64,000 nt of DNA. Source: Corynespora cassiicola (lineage: Eukaryota; Ascomycota; Dothideomycetes; Pleosporales; Corynesporascaceae). Location of the stretch: contig JAEUWY010000001.1 in NCBI GenBank assembly GCA_022059125.1, positions 4,030,001 through 4,094,000 of the forward strand, given 5' to 3'. Every line of letters begins with the position of its first letter. Position 1 is the first letter of the stretch. Under the pieces are notes generated by a model. That model did no database searches. It was not told where the DNA came from and was given only the letters and a program-made list of their open reading frames with translations. The translations under genes and the position numbers were made by a program. Positions 45,925 through 56,521 of the stretch are shown piece after piece.

Positions 45925-47028
45925 ATGCACTTTGCCATGCCTCCGCGCAAGACGTCGCGGCCGCCGCCCTATGCTGCCCGCAATCAATCATCGATCCCAA
46001 TCCCCCCGGCCCTGAAGAACATGCTGCGGCGGGACAAGGCGCGGGCACTTGTCCTTGGCCTCCTAGGCTTCCTGACCATCGTATGGCTGTTGCGGCACAT
46101 GGGCGGTGGCAGTGGCTCGAGCGCCGCAGCCCTGATAGGGACGGGAGCTCCTGTTGTCATAGTCACGGCTTTCGACCCCCAGGCAAACCCCGTATGGGTT
46201 GACAAAATCAAGAAGAACCGCGACGACTACGCAAAGAGGCACGGTCAGTCATGGCCCCCCTTTCCTCCATGCCATATGGCGACACTTATCCTTGGAATTG
46301 TGACTGACGCAATCGCCAGGCTACCTGACCTTCTATCCTACCACGGCCGACTACCCTCTGCGCAACTCCCCCGCTTCCTGGACCAAGGTCCCCGCCTTAC
46401 GACACGCCATGTCGCTCAACCCTGGCTCGACCTGGTTCTGGTATCTGGATAGCAGCGCGCTGATCATGAACCCCTCGCTCGACCTGCAATCTCACGTCCT
46501 GAACCCCTCCTCCCTCCAGAAACTCATGATCACCAACGAACCCGTTGTTCCTCCGGACAGCGTCATCAAGACGTTCGCTAACCTCAAGGGCGATCGCATT
46601 GATCTCGTCATCACCCAGGACAAGGACGGCTTGATGCCCCTGAGCTTTGTCGTGCGCAATGGAGAGTGGGCCAAGTACTTCCTCGACGCATGGTTTGATC
46701 CCATCTACAGGAGTTACAACTTCCAGAAGGCTGAGACCCATGCACTGGAGCATATCGTGCAGTATGTTCATCTCCCTGTTACTTCTGCTCGACCAAAACA
46801 CTGACCTTCCCTAGGTGGCACGGAACCATTCTGGCAAAGCTCGCCCTCGTCCCACAGAACATGATCAACGCTTACGCATCTGGCCCCGCAAACCCCAAGA
46901 ATGGCCAGTTCAAGGAAGGAGACTTGGTCGCCACATTTCCTGGCTGCGATAAAGAAAAGCGCAATTGTGCCGAGGAACAACAGCCGTTTTTCGACGTCCT
47001 AGAGGGCAAATCCAAGGGCCAAGACTAA
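45925..47028 (+). CDS. Alpha-1,6-mannosyltransferase, GT34 (MNN10/MNN11 type)
   Basis: Golgi type II membrane glycosyltransferase that extends the mannan backbone in the M-Pol II complex. Exons 45925-46243, 46320-46761 and 46815-47028 give 324 residues. A cytosolic Pro-rich head is followed by an anchor helix (about 42-59, LVLGLLGFLTIVWLL), then the GT34 domain: APVVIVTAFDPQANPVWVDK, IKKNRDDYAKRHGYLTFYPT, WTKVPALRHAMSLNPGSTWF, the DxD region WYLDSSALIMNP, and WHGTILAKLALVPQNMINAY after the last intron. The usual second acid of DxD is Ser here. Length and pattern place it nearer MNN11-like subunits, but I cannot decide between the paralogues. Confidence 0.85.
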
Positions 47029-47733
47029 GCAGGCCCCTTCCATGGATCCATGGATCAGCCGAACCTGGCATACACGGCTACCTTGGGCCTTTGTTCGCCC
47101 AGACTGAGCACATTTATGATCGCGCACATCCGCGCTAGGCGCAACTGGGAGACTTGAACGCATCAATTTGATGCTGAGCACCCAGCAGAGGGCTCGTGAC
47201 ACGCCACATAGGCGTACGGCGTTTCGCAATCCCCACAACTTTTTATTCATCTTCCCATGCTGGGGCATGAAACCATGGCCCAAAATTCACCGGCGATCGA
47301 TTAGCCTGGCCTTTCTTTTGCTATATTTTGGCTGGGTGGGAGATTATCTGACGCCACCCCAGGGATTGCATTGTTTTCGTATGACGGGCATATTCAAAGG
47401 GTCCGGTCTGGCGCCATAAACCTGCTGGCATGTTCATGTAACTGGTGACATTTGTATGATGGAGTTATTGGATGGCATATGTTTACACAGCGTAGCTAAT
47501 TTACAAACGTACTTCTGTGTGCATTATAGGATCCCCTTGTTTCGGGACCATTTTGGCTCATGAAGCTGAATTACGAGTTTGGGTCCATTTGCTCAATGGT
47601 ACCAATTTATAATGACTGTAAAATTTTGGATATCTCGAAAGTAGCTTTTACGCATAGCATGCCTGTATATCGTACATTTCTTCGGCTTACTATTTGGGGG
47701 TCCCAACATTTATCGTACACTGGCTGGTTGCAT
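47029..47733. other. Convergent 3' region
   Basis: 705 bp between the converging stops of the mannosyltransferase and GEP3. Becomes AT-rich after 47430. Nothing recognisable as a gene. Confidence 0.5.
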
Positions 47734-49989
47734 CTACCCGGACTGAGGCTTCCGCTGATGTTTGACCGAGGCCATGCTCCGCCTAGGCCTTGCCTTCCTC
47801 TCGCGACTGCTCACTGGCTTGGGGCCACCCCATACACTGCCACACATGGGCTGCCTCACGCCGACGAACTTTCCCAGAGGGCTGAAGACTTCGATTTCAG
47901 GATGCCATTCTTCATCCAGCCACCTTCGCTCTTCCTCTTGCCTCATCTCCTCCGTCCGCGCAGGCTTCGTGCCGCCGAGCCCAGCCTCGTCAAGGGCGTC
48001 AACCTTTTCCCTCCTTTCTTCCACCATCTTCTGTTGCTGCTCTGCCTTCGCCTTTTGCGCGTGGTTCGGGTCCTTCTTGACCATGCCGACAGGTTTCCAG
48101 CCCCTAGGGCGGCGGACCTGCGCCGAGACCTCAACCCAGCCGACGCCCTCGATCAAAATGTCAGCGCTCCAGACGCGGAACGGAAGGTTCTCGGGCTTCA
48201 TCTTGCCAGCCACCTTGCTGGTCAGCGGGCCAGCTAGGTGCTTGGTGACGTCCCATCTCAGTGGGAAGCGGCCTGCGGATTTCATCTCGGGGCCTGCACC
48301 ATCGGCAAGAATAGTCTCGACATTTCGGTCCGACGTTTGGGCCTGTAAATCGATAGCCTTTTCGGTGCGGGTAACGTGAGGCTTGATGGGGACGAAGGGG
48401 TGAACGAGAAAGATGAGATCCTCAGTGATGGGCGTAAGACGGATAAGGCCACCACCTAGCAGTAGAGATTGGCCAGGCTTCAAGGTGAGGCGTTCTGCAT
48501 TGATGCGATGCTTCATGACTAGATCATCGTGGTACTCGGATTGAACAAATGTCTCCAGGCCTGGGTTCGTGCGAGCTAGGCCGGGGAGATCTATCAGTTC
48601 TCCACGATTGCGACCAAAAGGGATGCGAATAGGCGAGGCCGTTGTCCCTGGAAGGGATGAAGCAATTGGAAGAACGGGGAATGGGGTATATGACTGTGCC
48701 GGAGGGAGAAGTGAATCTTCATCCAACTCTTCGTCGAGTTCCTTATCGAGTTCCAGTGCTTCGTTAACTCGCTTTTTGTTCTCCTTTTGGCTGTTTACAA
48801 TTTCGGCATCTTCGGCAGCAAGCTGCTCTTGAATCTTGAGGAGATCTTCGATGGACTTGGCGCCATTAATCATAGCCTCTCGTTCTGCAGCAGTGCGTAC
48901 TTTCTTGACGTCCTGGTATTCAATCCCTCTGCCCTTGGGGAAAACCACTTCGAAAAGATTTGACTTGCCCACGTTGACCTTCCCGACCATCCAGCCAGCA
49001 CCTCCGCGGTCCCAGATATCCTCTTTCACTTGCTTGGTCCACCATCCTCTATGTGCACTGACAAGCCTGACATTTCCCAATCGTGCGTTTTTGTTTGCCC
49101 TTCCCAGCGCATCACGCAGAACGTCCTGCACGTAGGGCATCAATCTGTCTACCTGCTCCTTCTTGGGCGCAAGCAGGTCCGCCCTCGTAATTATGAAACT
49201 AACTTCGGCGATGCGATCATTGGCCACCCATCCCTTGTGTTTCGCCCGACGGTTCTGGGTTCGCAGCTTGGGTATGCGCAACGCGGATTGTAGGTTCGGA
49301 ACCAGAGATAAGGGGAAATCAGCAGCATCTATGACATGGTAGACATGGTTTCGACGATGAGGCGACTCCCAGATGGTCTCCTGGATGGCTTCGACCGAGG
49401 GGTGAATGATGGGCGCCCCAGCGCGGTGATGTTTGATACTGTGACAGCGATCGCACACGGGGGTCTCAGGAGTAGCATCCTCTGCTTGCTTTTTTGCATC
49501 CAATACACCTTGGCTCAGACCCAGCTCCTCTAGAAGCTTCGGGTCTGCCTGCTTCAGCGCCTTTGAGTAGATGCTGTCTTCTCCGGGGTCATGTTTCATT
49601 TCAGCAGGCTTGTAGTGCAAGTACTTTTTGACCGACTTCCTGTCAATATCATAGAATCCAGCCTCATCCTTATCGAAGACTTGGGTTGGCGCTCCGCAGC
49701 CTGGACATGCGCGCGGCAGACTCTGGTTGACGGCTGACGCCTCAGGCGCATCGGCGCCGGCAGAATGAGGCGCTATTTGCGATTTGCGAGCTTGAACGGC
49801 GGCCGCATGCTGCCGCGTTCGCCCAAAGGTTGAGAAACTGTGCGATACTCGAGCGGCGTGGGCATGGCGGACAGGGGAGGCTAGTGGTGCGCGCAGGAGG
49901 GCCGGGCACAGGAAGGACGGTATGGAGGCAGACAGTGTGCGAGCATCGTGGTCGACCAGTCTCCTCGCCGGACGGAGAGCGGAGCGCAT
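47734..49989 (-). CDS. GEP3: Mitochondrial circularly permuted GTPase GEP3
   Basis: Matrix GTPase linked to mitochondrial ribosome (small subunit) maturation and interacting genetically with prohibitins; YqeH relative. A single exon codes 751 residues. An Arg/Ala/Ser-rich targeting region is followed by a YqeH-type zinc finger (CPGCGAPTQ and CDRCHSIKHH). The permuted GTPase then has motifs in the order G4 (FIITRADLLAPKKEQ), G5 (VSAHRGWW), G1 (MVGKVNVGKSNLFEVV) and G3 (IDLPGLARTNPG). The insertion between G1 and G3 is long and acidic (about 100 residues), as in fungal members. The tail is rich in Lys/Glu coiled coil. Divergent from the mitochondrial aspartate aminotransferase gene. Confidence 0.92.
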   Translation of the reverse strand: MRSALRPARRLVDHDARTLSASIPSFLCPALLRAPLASPVRHAHAARVSHSFSTFGRTRQHAAAVQARKSQIAPHSAGADAPEASAVNQSLPRACPGCGAPTQVFDKDEAGFYDIDRKSVKKYLHYKPAEMKHDPGEDSIYSKALKQADPKLLEELGLSQGVLDAKKQAEDATPETPVCDRCHSIKHHRAGAPIIHPSVEAIQETIWESPHRRNHVYHVIDAADFPLSLVPNLQSALRIPKLRTQNRRAKHKGWVANDRIAEVSFIITRADLLAPKKEQVDRLMPYVQDVLRDALGRANKNARLGNVRLVSAHRGWWTKQVKEDIWDRGGAGWMVGKVNVGKSNLFEVVFPKGRGIEYQDVKKVRTAAEREAMINGAKSIEDLLKIQEQLAAEDAEIVNSQKENKKRVNEALELDKELDEELDEDSLLPPAQSYTPFPVLPIASSLPGTTASPIRIPFGRNRGELIDLPGLARTNPGLETFVQSEYHDDLVMKHRINAERLTLKPGQSLLLGGGLIRLTPITEDLIFLVHPFVPIKPHVTRTEKAIDLQAQTSDRNVETILADGAGPEMKSAGRFPLRWDVTKHLAGPLTSKVAGKMKPENLPFRVWSADILIEGVGWVEVSAQVRRPRGWKPVGMVKKDPNHAQKAKAEQQQKMVEERREKVDALDEAGLGGTKPARTEEMRQEEERRWLDEEWHPEIEVFSPLGKFVGVRQPMCGSVWGGPKPVSSRERKARPRRSMASVKHQRKPQSG

Positions 49990-50365
49990 GCTGTCGAAGA
50001 GCGCTTTGCAGAAGTTTGGACGACAGCTACACGGCGCCGCTGGACCTCCAGAGGGCTGCTGAGCTTTTTTGGACGCGCTAACCTTTCCAGGCTGGCCTCG
50101 GGATTAAGGGTTGGCCTTCCCCATTCGGCTAGCGTGTGGTTGCCGAGGACGGAAGAGCTTGGGCCACTCAAGACGCGGGATGCTCCGATTTCTGGCCCAA
50201 AAGCAGAGACGCGGAGCACTGAGGCCTTTTCCTGGGGTAAATAATCTCAGACCACCTGACAACAGCTCCTAGTTGAAGCATCTCGACGCCTGCATCTGCC
50301 AGCCGTCCATCTTCACCTCATATATCTACTCCTTCACCACCTTCCACACACGCACACACACAAAC
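49990..50365. promoter_or_regulatory. Bidirectional promoter GEP3 / AAT1
   Basis: 376 bp between the divergent starts of two mitochondrial-protein genes. A CA-rich run (CACACACGCACACACA type) directly precedes the AAT1 start. No TATA box seen. Confidence 0.5.
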
Positions 50366-52024
50366 ATGCTTTCCTCATCCCGGACCGCCCTGCGTCAAGC
50401 TGCCACGAAGCAGTTCTCTGTCAAGGCCGGCGTTCGTGCGGCTTCGGCCTGGTCGAACGTGCCCCAGGGCCCTCCTGTAAGTACATGGTGCCATTGAGCT
50501 GACAATTGCCCTTGGGCAACGCTGACCGTGCTGCAGGATGTAAGTCCCCCTTCCTGGCAAGCTAGGTACCTGACCGATGCTCACTGCGCCGCCCTTTCCA
50601 GGCCATTCTAGGTGAGTGTGAATCATAGCCCCCATGGCTCCCGCACCCAGCTGACCCCCTTCCAGGCATCACCGAAGCTTACAAGGCCGACCCCAACGCC
50701 GAGAAGATCAACCTTGGTACAGTCCATCTCCCACGAGGCTTGAGCGATGGTGACTGACGCGCGCAGGTGTTGGCGCATACCGCGACGACAAGGGCAAGCC
50801 GTTCGTCCTGCCCTCGGTCAAGCAGGCTGAGAAGAAGATTGTCGAGTCCAACTTGGACAAGGAGTATGCCGGCATCACCGGTGTCCCTGCCTTCACCAAG
50901 GCTGCTCTCGAGCTTGCCTACGGTTCCGAGTCGACCCCTCTGAAGGAGGGCCGCATTGCCATCACCCAGTCCATCTCTGGAACTGGTGCGCTTCGCATTG
51001 GCGGTGCCTTCCTTGAGCGTTTCTACCCTGGCGCAAAGGCCATCTATATTCCTACCCCTTCGTGGGCCAACCACAATGCCGTCTTCAAGGACTCTGGCCT
51101 CAAGGTCGAGAAGTACCGCTACTACAACAAGGACACAATTGGCCTCGACTTTGATGGCATGGTTGCCGACATCAAGGCCATGCCCAAGGGTAGCATTGTC
51201 CTGCTCCACGCCTGCGCTCACAACCCTACCGGTGTTGACCCGACTGAGGAGCAGTGGCGCAAAATTGCGGGAGCCGTCAAGGAAGGCGAGCACTTCCCCT
51301 TCTTCGACATGGCCTACCAGGGCTTTGCCAGCGGGGACACCAGCAAGGATGCCTTTGCTCTCCGTCATTTCATCAAGGAGGGGCTCCGCCCCGTCCTCGC
51401 CCAGAGTTTTGCAAAGAACATGGTACGTGACCGGTTGTTAGGTGGTTGTGCCGAATGCGGTTGCTGACTTGGAAACAGGGTCTGTACGGTGAGCGTGTTG
51501 GTGCCTTCTCTGTCGTCTGCGAGTCGGCGGAGGAGAAGAAGAGGGTCGACTCTCAGATCAAGATCCTCGTCCGCCCTCTCTACTCTAACCCCCCAGTCCA
51601 CGGCGCCCGCATTGCATCGGAGATCTTGAACGACCCTGCCCTCAACAAGCAGTGGCTCGGCGAGGTCAAGGACATGGCCGACCGCATCATCACGATGCGC
51701 GCCCTGCTCAAGGAGAACCTCGAGAAGCTCGGAAGCAAGCATGACTGGAGCCACATCACTTCCCAGATCGGCATGTTTGCCTACACTGGGCTGAAGCCTG
51801 AGCAAATGGAGGTATTGGCCAAGGAGGTGAGTCTAATGTCTAGCTTGCAATCCCGCTTCTGCACGAACCCAGCATGGTCGCATCCATCAAAACATGGCAA
51901 AGTAGGCTGACGGTCCTCACAGCACTCGGTGTATGCCACCAAGGACGGCAGAATCTCAGTGGCCGGTATTACCAGCGGCAACGTCAAGCGCCTCGCTGAG
52001 GCCATCTACAAGGTCACTGGTTAA
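50366..52024 (+). CDS. AAT1: Aspartate aminotransferase, mitochondrial
   Basis: PLP enzyme exchanging amino groups between aspartate and 2-oxoglutarate (malate-aspartate shuttle). 426 residues. Exons: 50366-50476, 50537-50539, 50602-50611, 50666-50716, 50767-51422, 51479-51826, 51923-52024. The third exon has 10 nt and the second only 3 nt (GAT). Without the microexon the conserved Asp of GPPDAILGITEAYK is lost, and all flanking introns have good donors, branch points (CTGAC) and acceptors. The N-terminus is a targeting peptide ([20 protein letters not shown]). Landmarks are [20 protein letters not shown], the [14 protein letters not shown] cofactor loop, [22 protein letters not shown] and the Schiff-base Lys in [15 protein letters not shown], split by intron 5. 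Confidence 0.95.
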
Positions 52025-54112
52025 GACGGTCGGACGAGCGAAGCGTTAGATTTGCTCCGACTGTATTGGGGTTTTCGGCTTTACATGGCATGGCGTAACC
52101 TGCTGCACTGTACTTTACCGTGTTGGAGTATATACGAGTGGCATGAGCCACGTGGTTCATGTAGTCGGCGGCGAACAAAAAAATGAAGCTTCCTCTCTCG
52201 AATTCGCTACACACATGATGCACCGCCGTCGTGGTTCATTTCGGAGTCCTTTTTGAACTGGCTTCATGACGAGTCGGCAGTCCCTTTGAATGCTCCTTGG
52301 TTTGAAAGCGACCCGCGCACAGCAAGGTGCAGTCCCTGCGCTCCACCCCGCTCGATTGGTCATGCACACGGCTACCGTCCAGATGAAGTCGATCGTTGCC
52401 CGTTGGAGCGTAGGCTAGGCGTCGTCGCATGTGGCCAGGGTGCACTCGCCTCGAGCATCGACGGCGGGCACAATGGAGACAGCAAGACGTGGGGAAGCTA
52501 GGCCGCTGGGCCGCCGGATCGCTAGGCGTGCGACGGGAAGCTAACCTCAATGCCGTAGTCGCGAGCGAGGGAGCGGATGAGGGGTGGGCAGCGAACAGCG
52601 AGCGAGCAAATGGACCAGCACCCGGACGAGCGTCGCTGGCGACGAGAAGGGAGGTGGAAAGAGGTGCGTGTTGGAATAAATGGGATGGCAGGAGTTTTGT
52701 CAGCACATTGCGTCATGGCACAGCGGTGTGCGCACGGATCACATCGCACGCATGCTTCCATGCTTCCATGCTCGCATGCTCCCTCAGCGACCCCTCCTCG
52801 ACCCCTCCTGGGCACGCAGACATGACGGTCGACGGCGGCTCCGATGCGCGGACCTGGACACGGGCGACCCTACATGGACGCGCGAGTGCAGACCTCACGC
52901 CTCACGGCCATTCCTGGAGCAGGACTGCCACCCACTTTCTGCATGGGGCAATTTGCAGGAGCGTGCTGCTGCACCGTGTCTGCATCTGCTTCCAGAATGT
53001 TGACGAGTCCGTTCGAGTCGGGCAGCACACCACCCTCTCCAGACACAAGGGGCCTATGTTCGGAGCAGGCCGGATTCGCAATTGCTGGCCTGCATGCAGC
53101 GCTGCAGCTTGGGCGGCGCAGAGGGGGAGGGGGCCGTCGACCGTCGTCCCCGACCGGGGTGCGGCTAGTCTGACGTTATTGCCATCGTCTTTCCCAGCCC
53201 TCGGCCATGTGTTCTTGAGGAGGGGTCAATGAACGCGGGCGAGAGGTGGGCCGAGGCGCTGCAGGCCGGGTGCGTGGACGTGTGGGCGTGTGGTGGGCGG
53301 ACTTGCGGTGGGTGTTCATGTCCACGGGCGGGCACGCTCACACGCCGTCTGCCCTACCACAGAGGCACGACGCAGGGCCTCTCACAAGCGCCCGCGGGAC
53401 CGGAATGGCGGACTACAAGTGCCATCTGCACAGTGACGAAGGTTGCGCCACCCACGTATGTGCCCTTGATCCCAGCAGCCGCCGGCAGGCGTGGCTGTTG
53501 CGGCCCATTCATAACCACCTTGTTCCCAAACAAGCCAACAACGAGCTTGTCTTACCCATTCCAACTCGTTCCGGGCGGGATGCAGCACATTCAGGCGCGT
53601 CCAGACTCGCTTGGCGCCGACTTCTTCTCCTCCAACCTGGCCTGCTGGTGCCTTCTCCACCACGCTCCTCCCGGCGGAGGACAAAGGGCAGGCGGGCCTC
53701 TCCTTTGTCTCGCGAGGCCCTTGGTCGCCAGTCCCATCCGCTCGCACGCAGGAGGGGCGGTTGAGCGAGGACGAGGGCAATTGAGGCATCGAGGGCTGAG
53801 GTGGGATGAGGGATGGGGATGAGGGGGGAATGAGGGCCGTGACGGCCAGGCCTGGCGGTTGACATCACAGCACGACCCCACCACGGCCGTCGCTCAGTGT
53901 CCCCTCATCCATGGTGATGGCGGTGGGCGGCGCCCTGTATCTCGACACGTCCCGTGACAATCATTGCTTCTTCTTATCATTCACCGACAGTGGCAGCAGT
54001 AGCACCCGACTACAGCTTGCGGGCGGGACAAGCATAGGCAGGCCCGCGCGCGCCCACACACGCCCACACTCGCCCGGCCCTGGAACGCTCGGCATGTTTG
54101 GCCGGGCGTGGT

Positions 54113-54148
54113 GCAGGCAGTGCAGGCAGTGCGGGCAGCGCAGGCAGC
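54113..54148. repeat. 9-bp tandem repeat, four copies
   Basis: Four copies of GCAGGCAGT/GCAGGCAGC (one variant GCGGGCAGC) in direct tandem, in GC-rich sequence 0.9 kb upstream of YPD1. Confidence 0.8.
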
Positions 54149-54837
54149 GCGGCCGGGGCTATATTACGGGCGCTGACGGGCGCAGCAAAGGCCGGAGGAG
54201 ACGTCGTGACCTTTTTCCCCCAGCGTGCTCAGTTCTGAGACGCTCGCTCGAAGCAGCATCGCCAGCTTTCCCCTTTGAGCCGTCGGTATCCCTTCCGAGC
54301 TGCGGGCTCCAGGGCTCTGAAAAGCAAACGGGCCGAACCTTCTTTCGTCATAGAGGGCAGCGCGCACCTGGGCACTCGATCCGCCCCGTCTGCTGCTAGA
54401 GGTGAAGTCGGTGGAGTAGGCGGCCACCCCTCGGCCATCGGCCCTCTGCCACAAGCGCGCGAAAAATATCGAAGAGCCGCTAAGACGCCCTCAACTCCAA
54501 CAAGCAACCTCCTTCACCCTCGAGACTGATCCAGCGGGCGGCGCATCCCGCATCCCGCATCCTGCCTCTGCCTCCAGCTTCCAGCCTCCAGCCTCCAGCA
54601 CCCCAAGCCACTCCTCCACCGTCCTCCTCCCCCAAGCCACCCGGGCGCCCGCGACGGCCAGAGCATTCACAGACCACGGCTTTCTAAGCGCATAGCGTGA
54701 CACGCGGGTAAATATGGCACAGGACGAAGACAGGGTTCGTGTTGCCCCTCCCTCACCAGCTCCCTCTTCACCTTCTGCTCGCGGCCGCCGTCCTGGCAAG
54801 CGCCTCCCTTGCTGCCTTGCCTCTTCTGCACTCGTCG

Positions 54838-54995
54838 CCCTCTGATCAATTCCCTCTGCATCCCATCTTCCTCCATCTCTCGCTCTCCCCGTCTTTCTCT
54901 CTCTCTCTCCCTCTCTTTCCCTCTCTTTCCCTCCCCCTACCCGCCCCCGCCCTGTTTTTCTCTCCCCCCCCCCCCCCCTGCTTCCTGCTTCCGCC
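54838..54995 (+). promoter_or_regulatory. Polypyrimidine tract before YPD1, possible 5'-UTR intron end
   Basis: Almost 160 bp of C and T, including (CT)n, CCCTCTCTTT repeats and a 15-base C run at 54964-54978, followed by the acceptor-like GCGCACAG ending at 55004. A GTAAAT donor-like site lies at 54709. The tract may be a 5'-UTR intron 3' end or a CT-rich promoter; both are common in fungal genes. Confidence 0.4.
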
Positions 54996-55038
54996 TGCGC
55001 ACAGCTTCTGACTGCGACAAAAGAAGGAGGTCGACATC

Positions 55039-55540
55039 ATGGCCATCCCCGGCGCCAAGGATAGCATTGAAGCTTCGACCTTCGAGCAGATCCTCGAGAT
55101 GGACGAGGACGAGGATGAGCGCGAGTTCAGCAAGAGCTTGGTCTACGACTTCTTCACCCAGGCCGAGAGCACCTTTGGCAAGATGGACACCAGCCTGTGA
55201 GTGTGCCCCGCATGACCGACCCCCACCCTCTGCTCCTCAGCTGCCGAGCACTCCGCTAACGCGCCCGCGCGCTCCCCCCTGCAGCACTGAACGCAATCTC
55301 AAGACGCTCTCGGAGCTCGGCCATTTCCTCAAGGGCTCGTCGGCGACGTTGGGCCTGACAAAGGTCAAGGACTCATGCGAGAAGATCCAGAACTTTGGCC
55401 AGAAGAAGGACGAGACGGGCACCAAGGACATCACCGAGGATGAGGGCCTCGAGAAGCTCAAGACGACCATCGAGCAAGCCAAGCAGGAGTTCCACGACGT
55501 CGAGAAGGTGCTGAAGAAGTTCTACAATGACGAGTCGTGA
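55039..55540 (+). CDS. YPD1: Histidine phosphotransfer protein YPD1
   Basis: Relays phosphate from hybrid histidine kinases (Sln1-type) to the Ssk1 and Skn7 response regulators in osmotic and oxidative stress signalling. Exons 55039-55196 and 55285-55540 give 137 residues. The HPt four-helix bundle shows FEQILEMDEDEDEREFSKSL, VYDFFTQAESTFGKMD, the phosphorylated His66 in LSELGHFLKGSSATLGL, TKVKDSCEKIQNFGQKKDET and a C-terminal helix ending KKFYNDES. An in-frame stop at 55009-55011 argues against a longer first exon unless an unusual acceptor is used, so the start at 55039 is favoured. Confidence 0.94.
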
Positions 55541-56521
55541 CGCGCACAAGCACACGCGTCTGCGCCTTGATACCTCGAACCATACTCCCCACCCTACATA
55601 CGCATGCCGCACCGCCGCGGAGGCCCTGCTGGGATGCGGTGTGTAGCCGCCATGCTCCAGCAGGCCGCCCTGCAAAGGCGCCTTTCCCACCTGCCCTCAC
55701 CATCGCCCTCCTCTTCCTCTTCCCAATTCCCTCTTCTCTTCCTTTTTTGACGACTCGGATCTTCTGGCTGCAGGGAATTGGGCTTGTGTATGCGCCGTTT
55801 CTGCCGTGTTTTGTTTGCCTGCATTGCTTGCGAGGAATGAAGGGTCCCTCTCCGTAGCTGCGACCAACATTGGTATTCCACTGACATGGCTCCTAATTTA
55901 GACCCACCATAGCACCCGTGAGACTATATACATGCCACCCCCAGACCACTCATCCCGAGCCCACAAAGGCCCGATTGCACCTGTCCCCGCGCGAAGCGAC
56001 GTGGTGACACCTTGCTCACCACGTTCCGCGACCCCACCATGGCTGTTACGTCATTTTTGTGCACAGCGCACAACCTTATGGTGCCCGCTGCAGATGCACA
56101 AGTCGTCGCCGTCGGCCAGGGAGTCCCAGCCGCCAGTGCGTGTTCGTGATACTCGCCAGCTTGGTGTAGTTGTCTGAACAGTCGGCTTCCCTTGCCGCGA
56201 CCCCTTTTTTTTTCTTTGGTCTCCTCTGCTCCTTCCTCGTATATGACCCTTCTTACCGCCAATGACGTCTCGTTCTCTTCGTCCTACATCTTGACTTCTC
56301 CCATGCCGCCTTGCCTCTCATTCGCTCGCACCCTACTTGCACCCACCGCACGCAGCAGCACGAGTCCAACCGTTCGTCTCTCGTTCCTCCCATCCACCAA
56401 TCCGTCGTGCATCCAACTTCTTCCGCGGCTGCCCCTCTGGGATCCTCCCACGGCTTCGGCCTTCCTGTCTTTTCCATCCAAACGTCATCATCATACCACC
56501 ACCACCACCACCTACCGCGCC
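55541..56521. other. Intergenic, YPD1 3' end and promoter of the 2H gene
   Basis: About 980 bp. T/C-rich between 55680 and 55750 and again 56190-56350. The frame of the next gene is open back to 56192, but that part is Ser/Pro/Thr low-complexity and unlikely to be coding. Confidence 0.5.

Larger units (their letters stand above)
52025..55038. other. Long GC-rich stretch without a supported gene
   Basis: About 3 kb after AAT1 and before YPD1. Open frames of 100-270 codons (52429-53232 plus, 53229-53822 plus, 53382-53789 minus) overlap on both strands and have no recognisable content. Contains a 9-bp tandem repeat and a pyrimidine-rich tract with a 15-base C run (separate entries). The part from about 54480 on is probably the YPD1 leader. 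Confidence 0.45.

Noticed and set aside
45267..45950. Minus-strand open frame of 227 codons upstream of the mannosyltransferase gene
   Set aside because: Caused by the purine tract (runs of Leu and Phe) and GC-rich flanks; no conserved sequence.
50679..51368. Minus-strand open frame of 229 codons
   Set aside because: Antisense shadow of the aspartate aminotransferase exon, produced by its GC-rich third codon positions.
52429..53822. Plus-strand open frames of 267 and 197 codons between AAT1 and YPD1
   Set aside because: Compositionally biased (Arg, Gly, Cys, Trp), covered by equally long antisense frames, no recognisable domain or splice model.
56192..56521. N-terminal extension of the 2H phosphoesterase frame
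   Set aside because: Ser/Pro/Thr-rich, pyrimidine-rich DNA typical of a leader; the family N-terminus begins at MGKKKHGRG.
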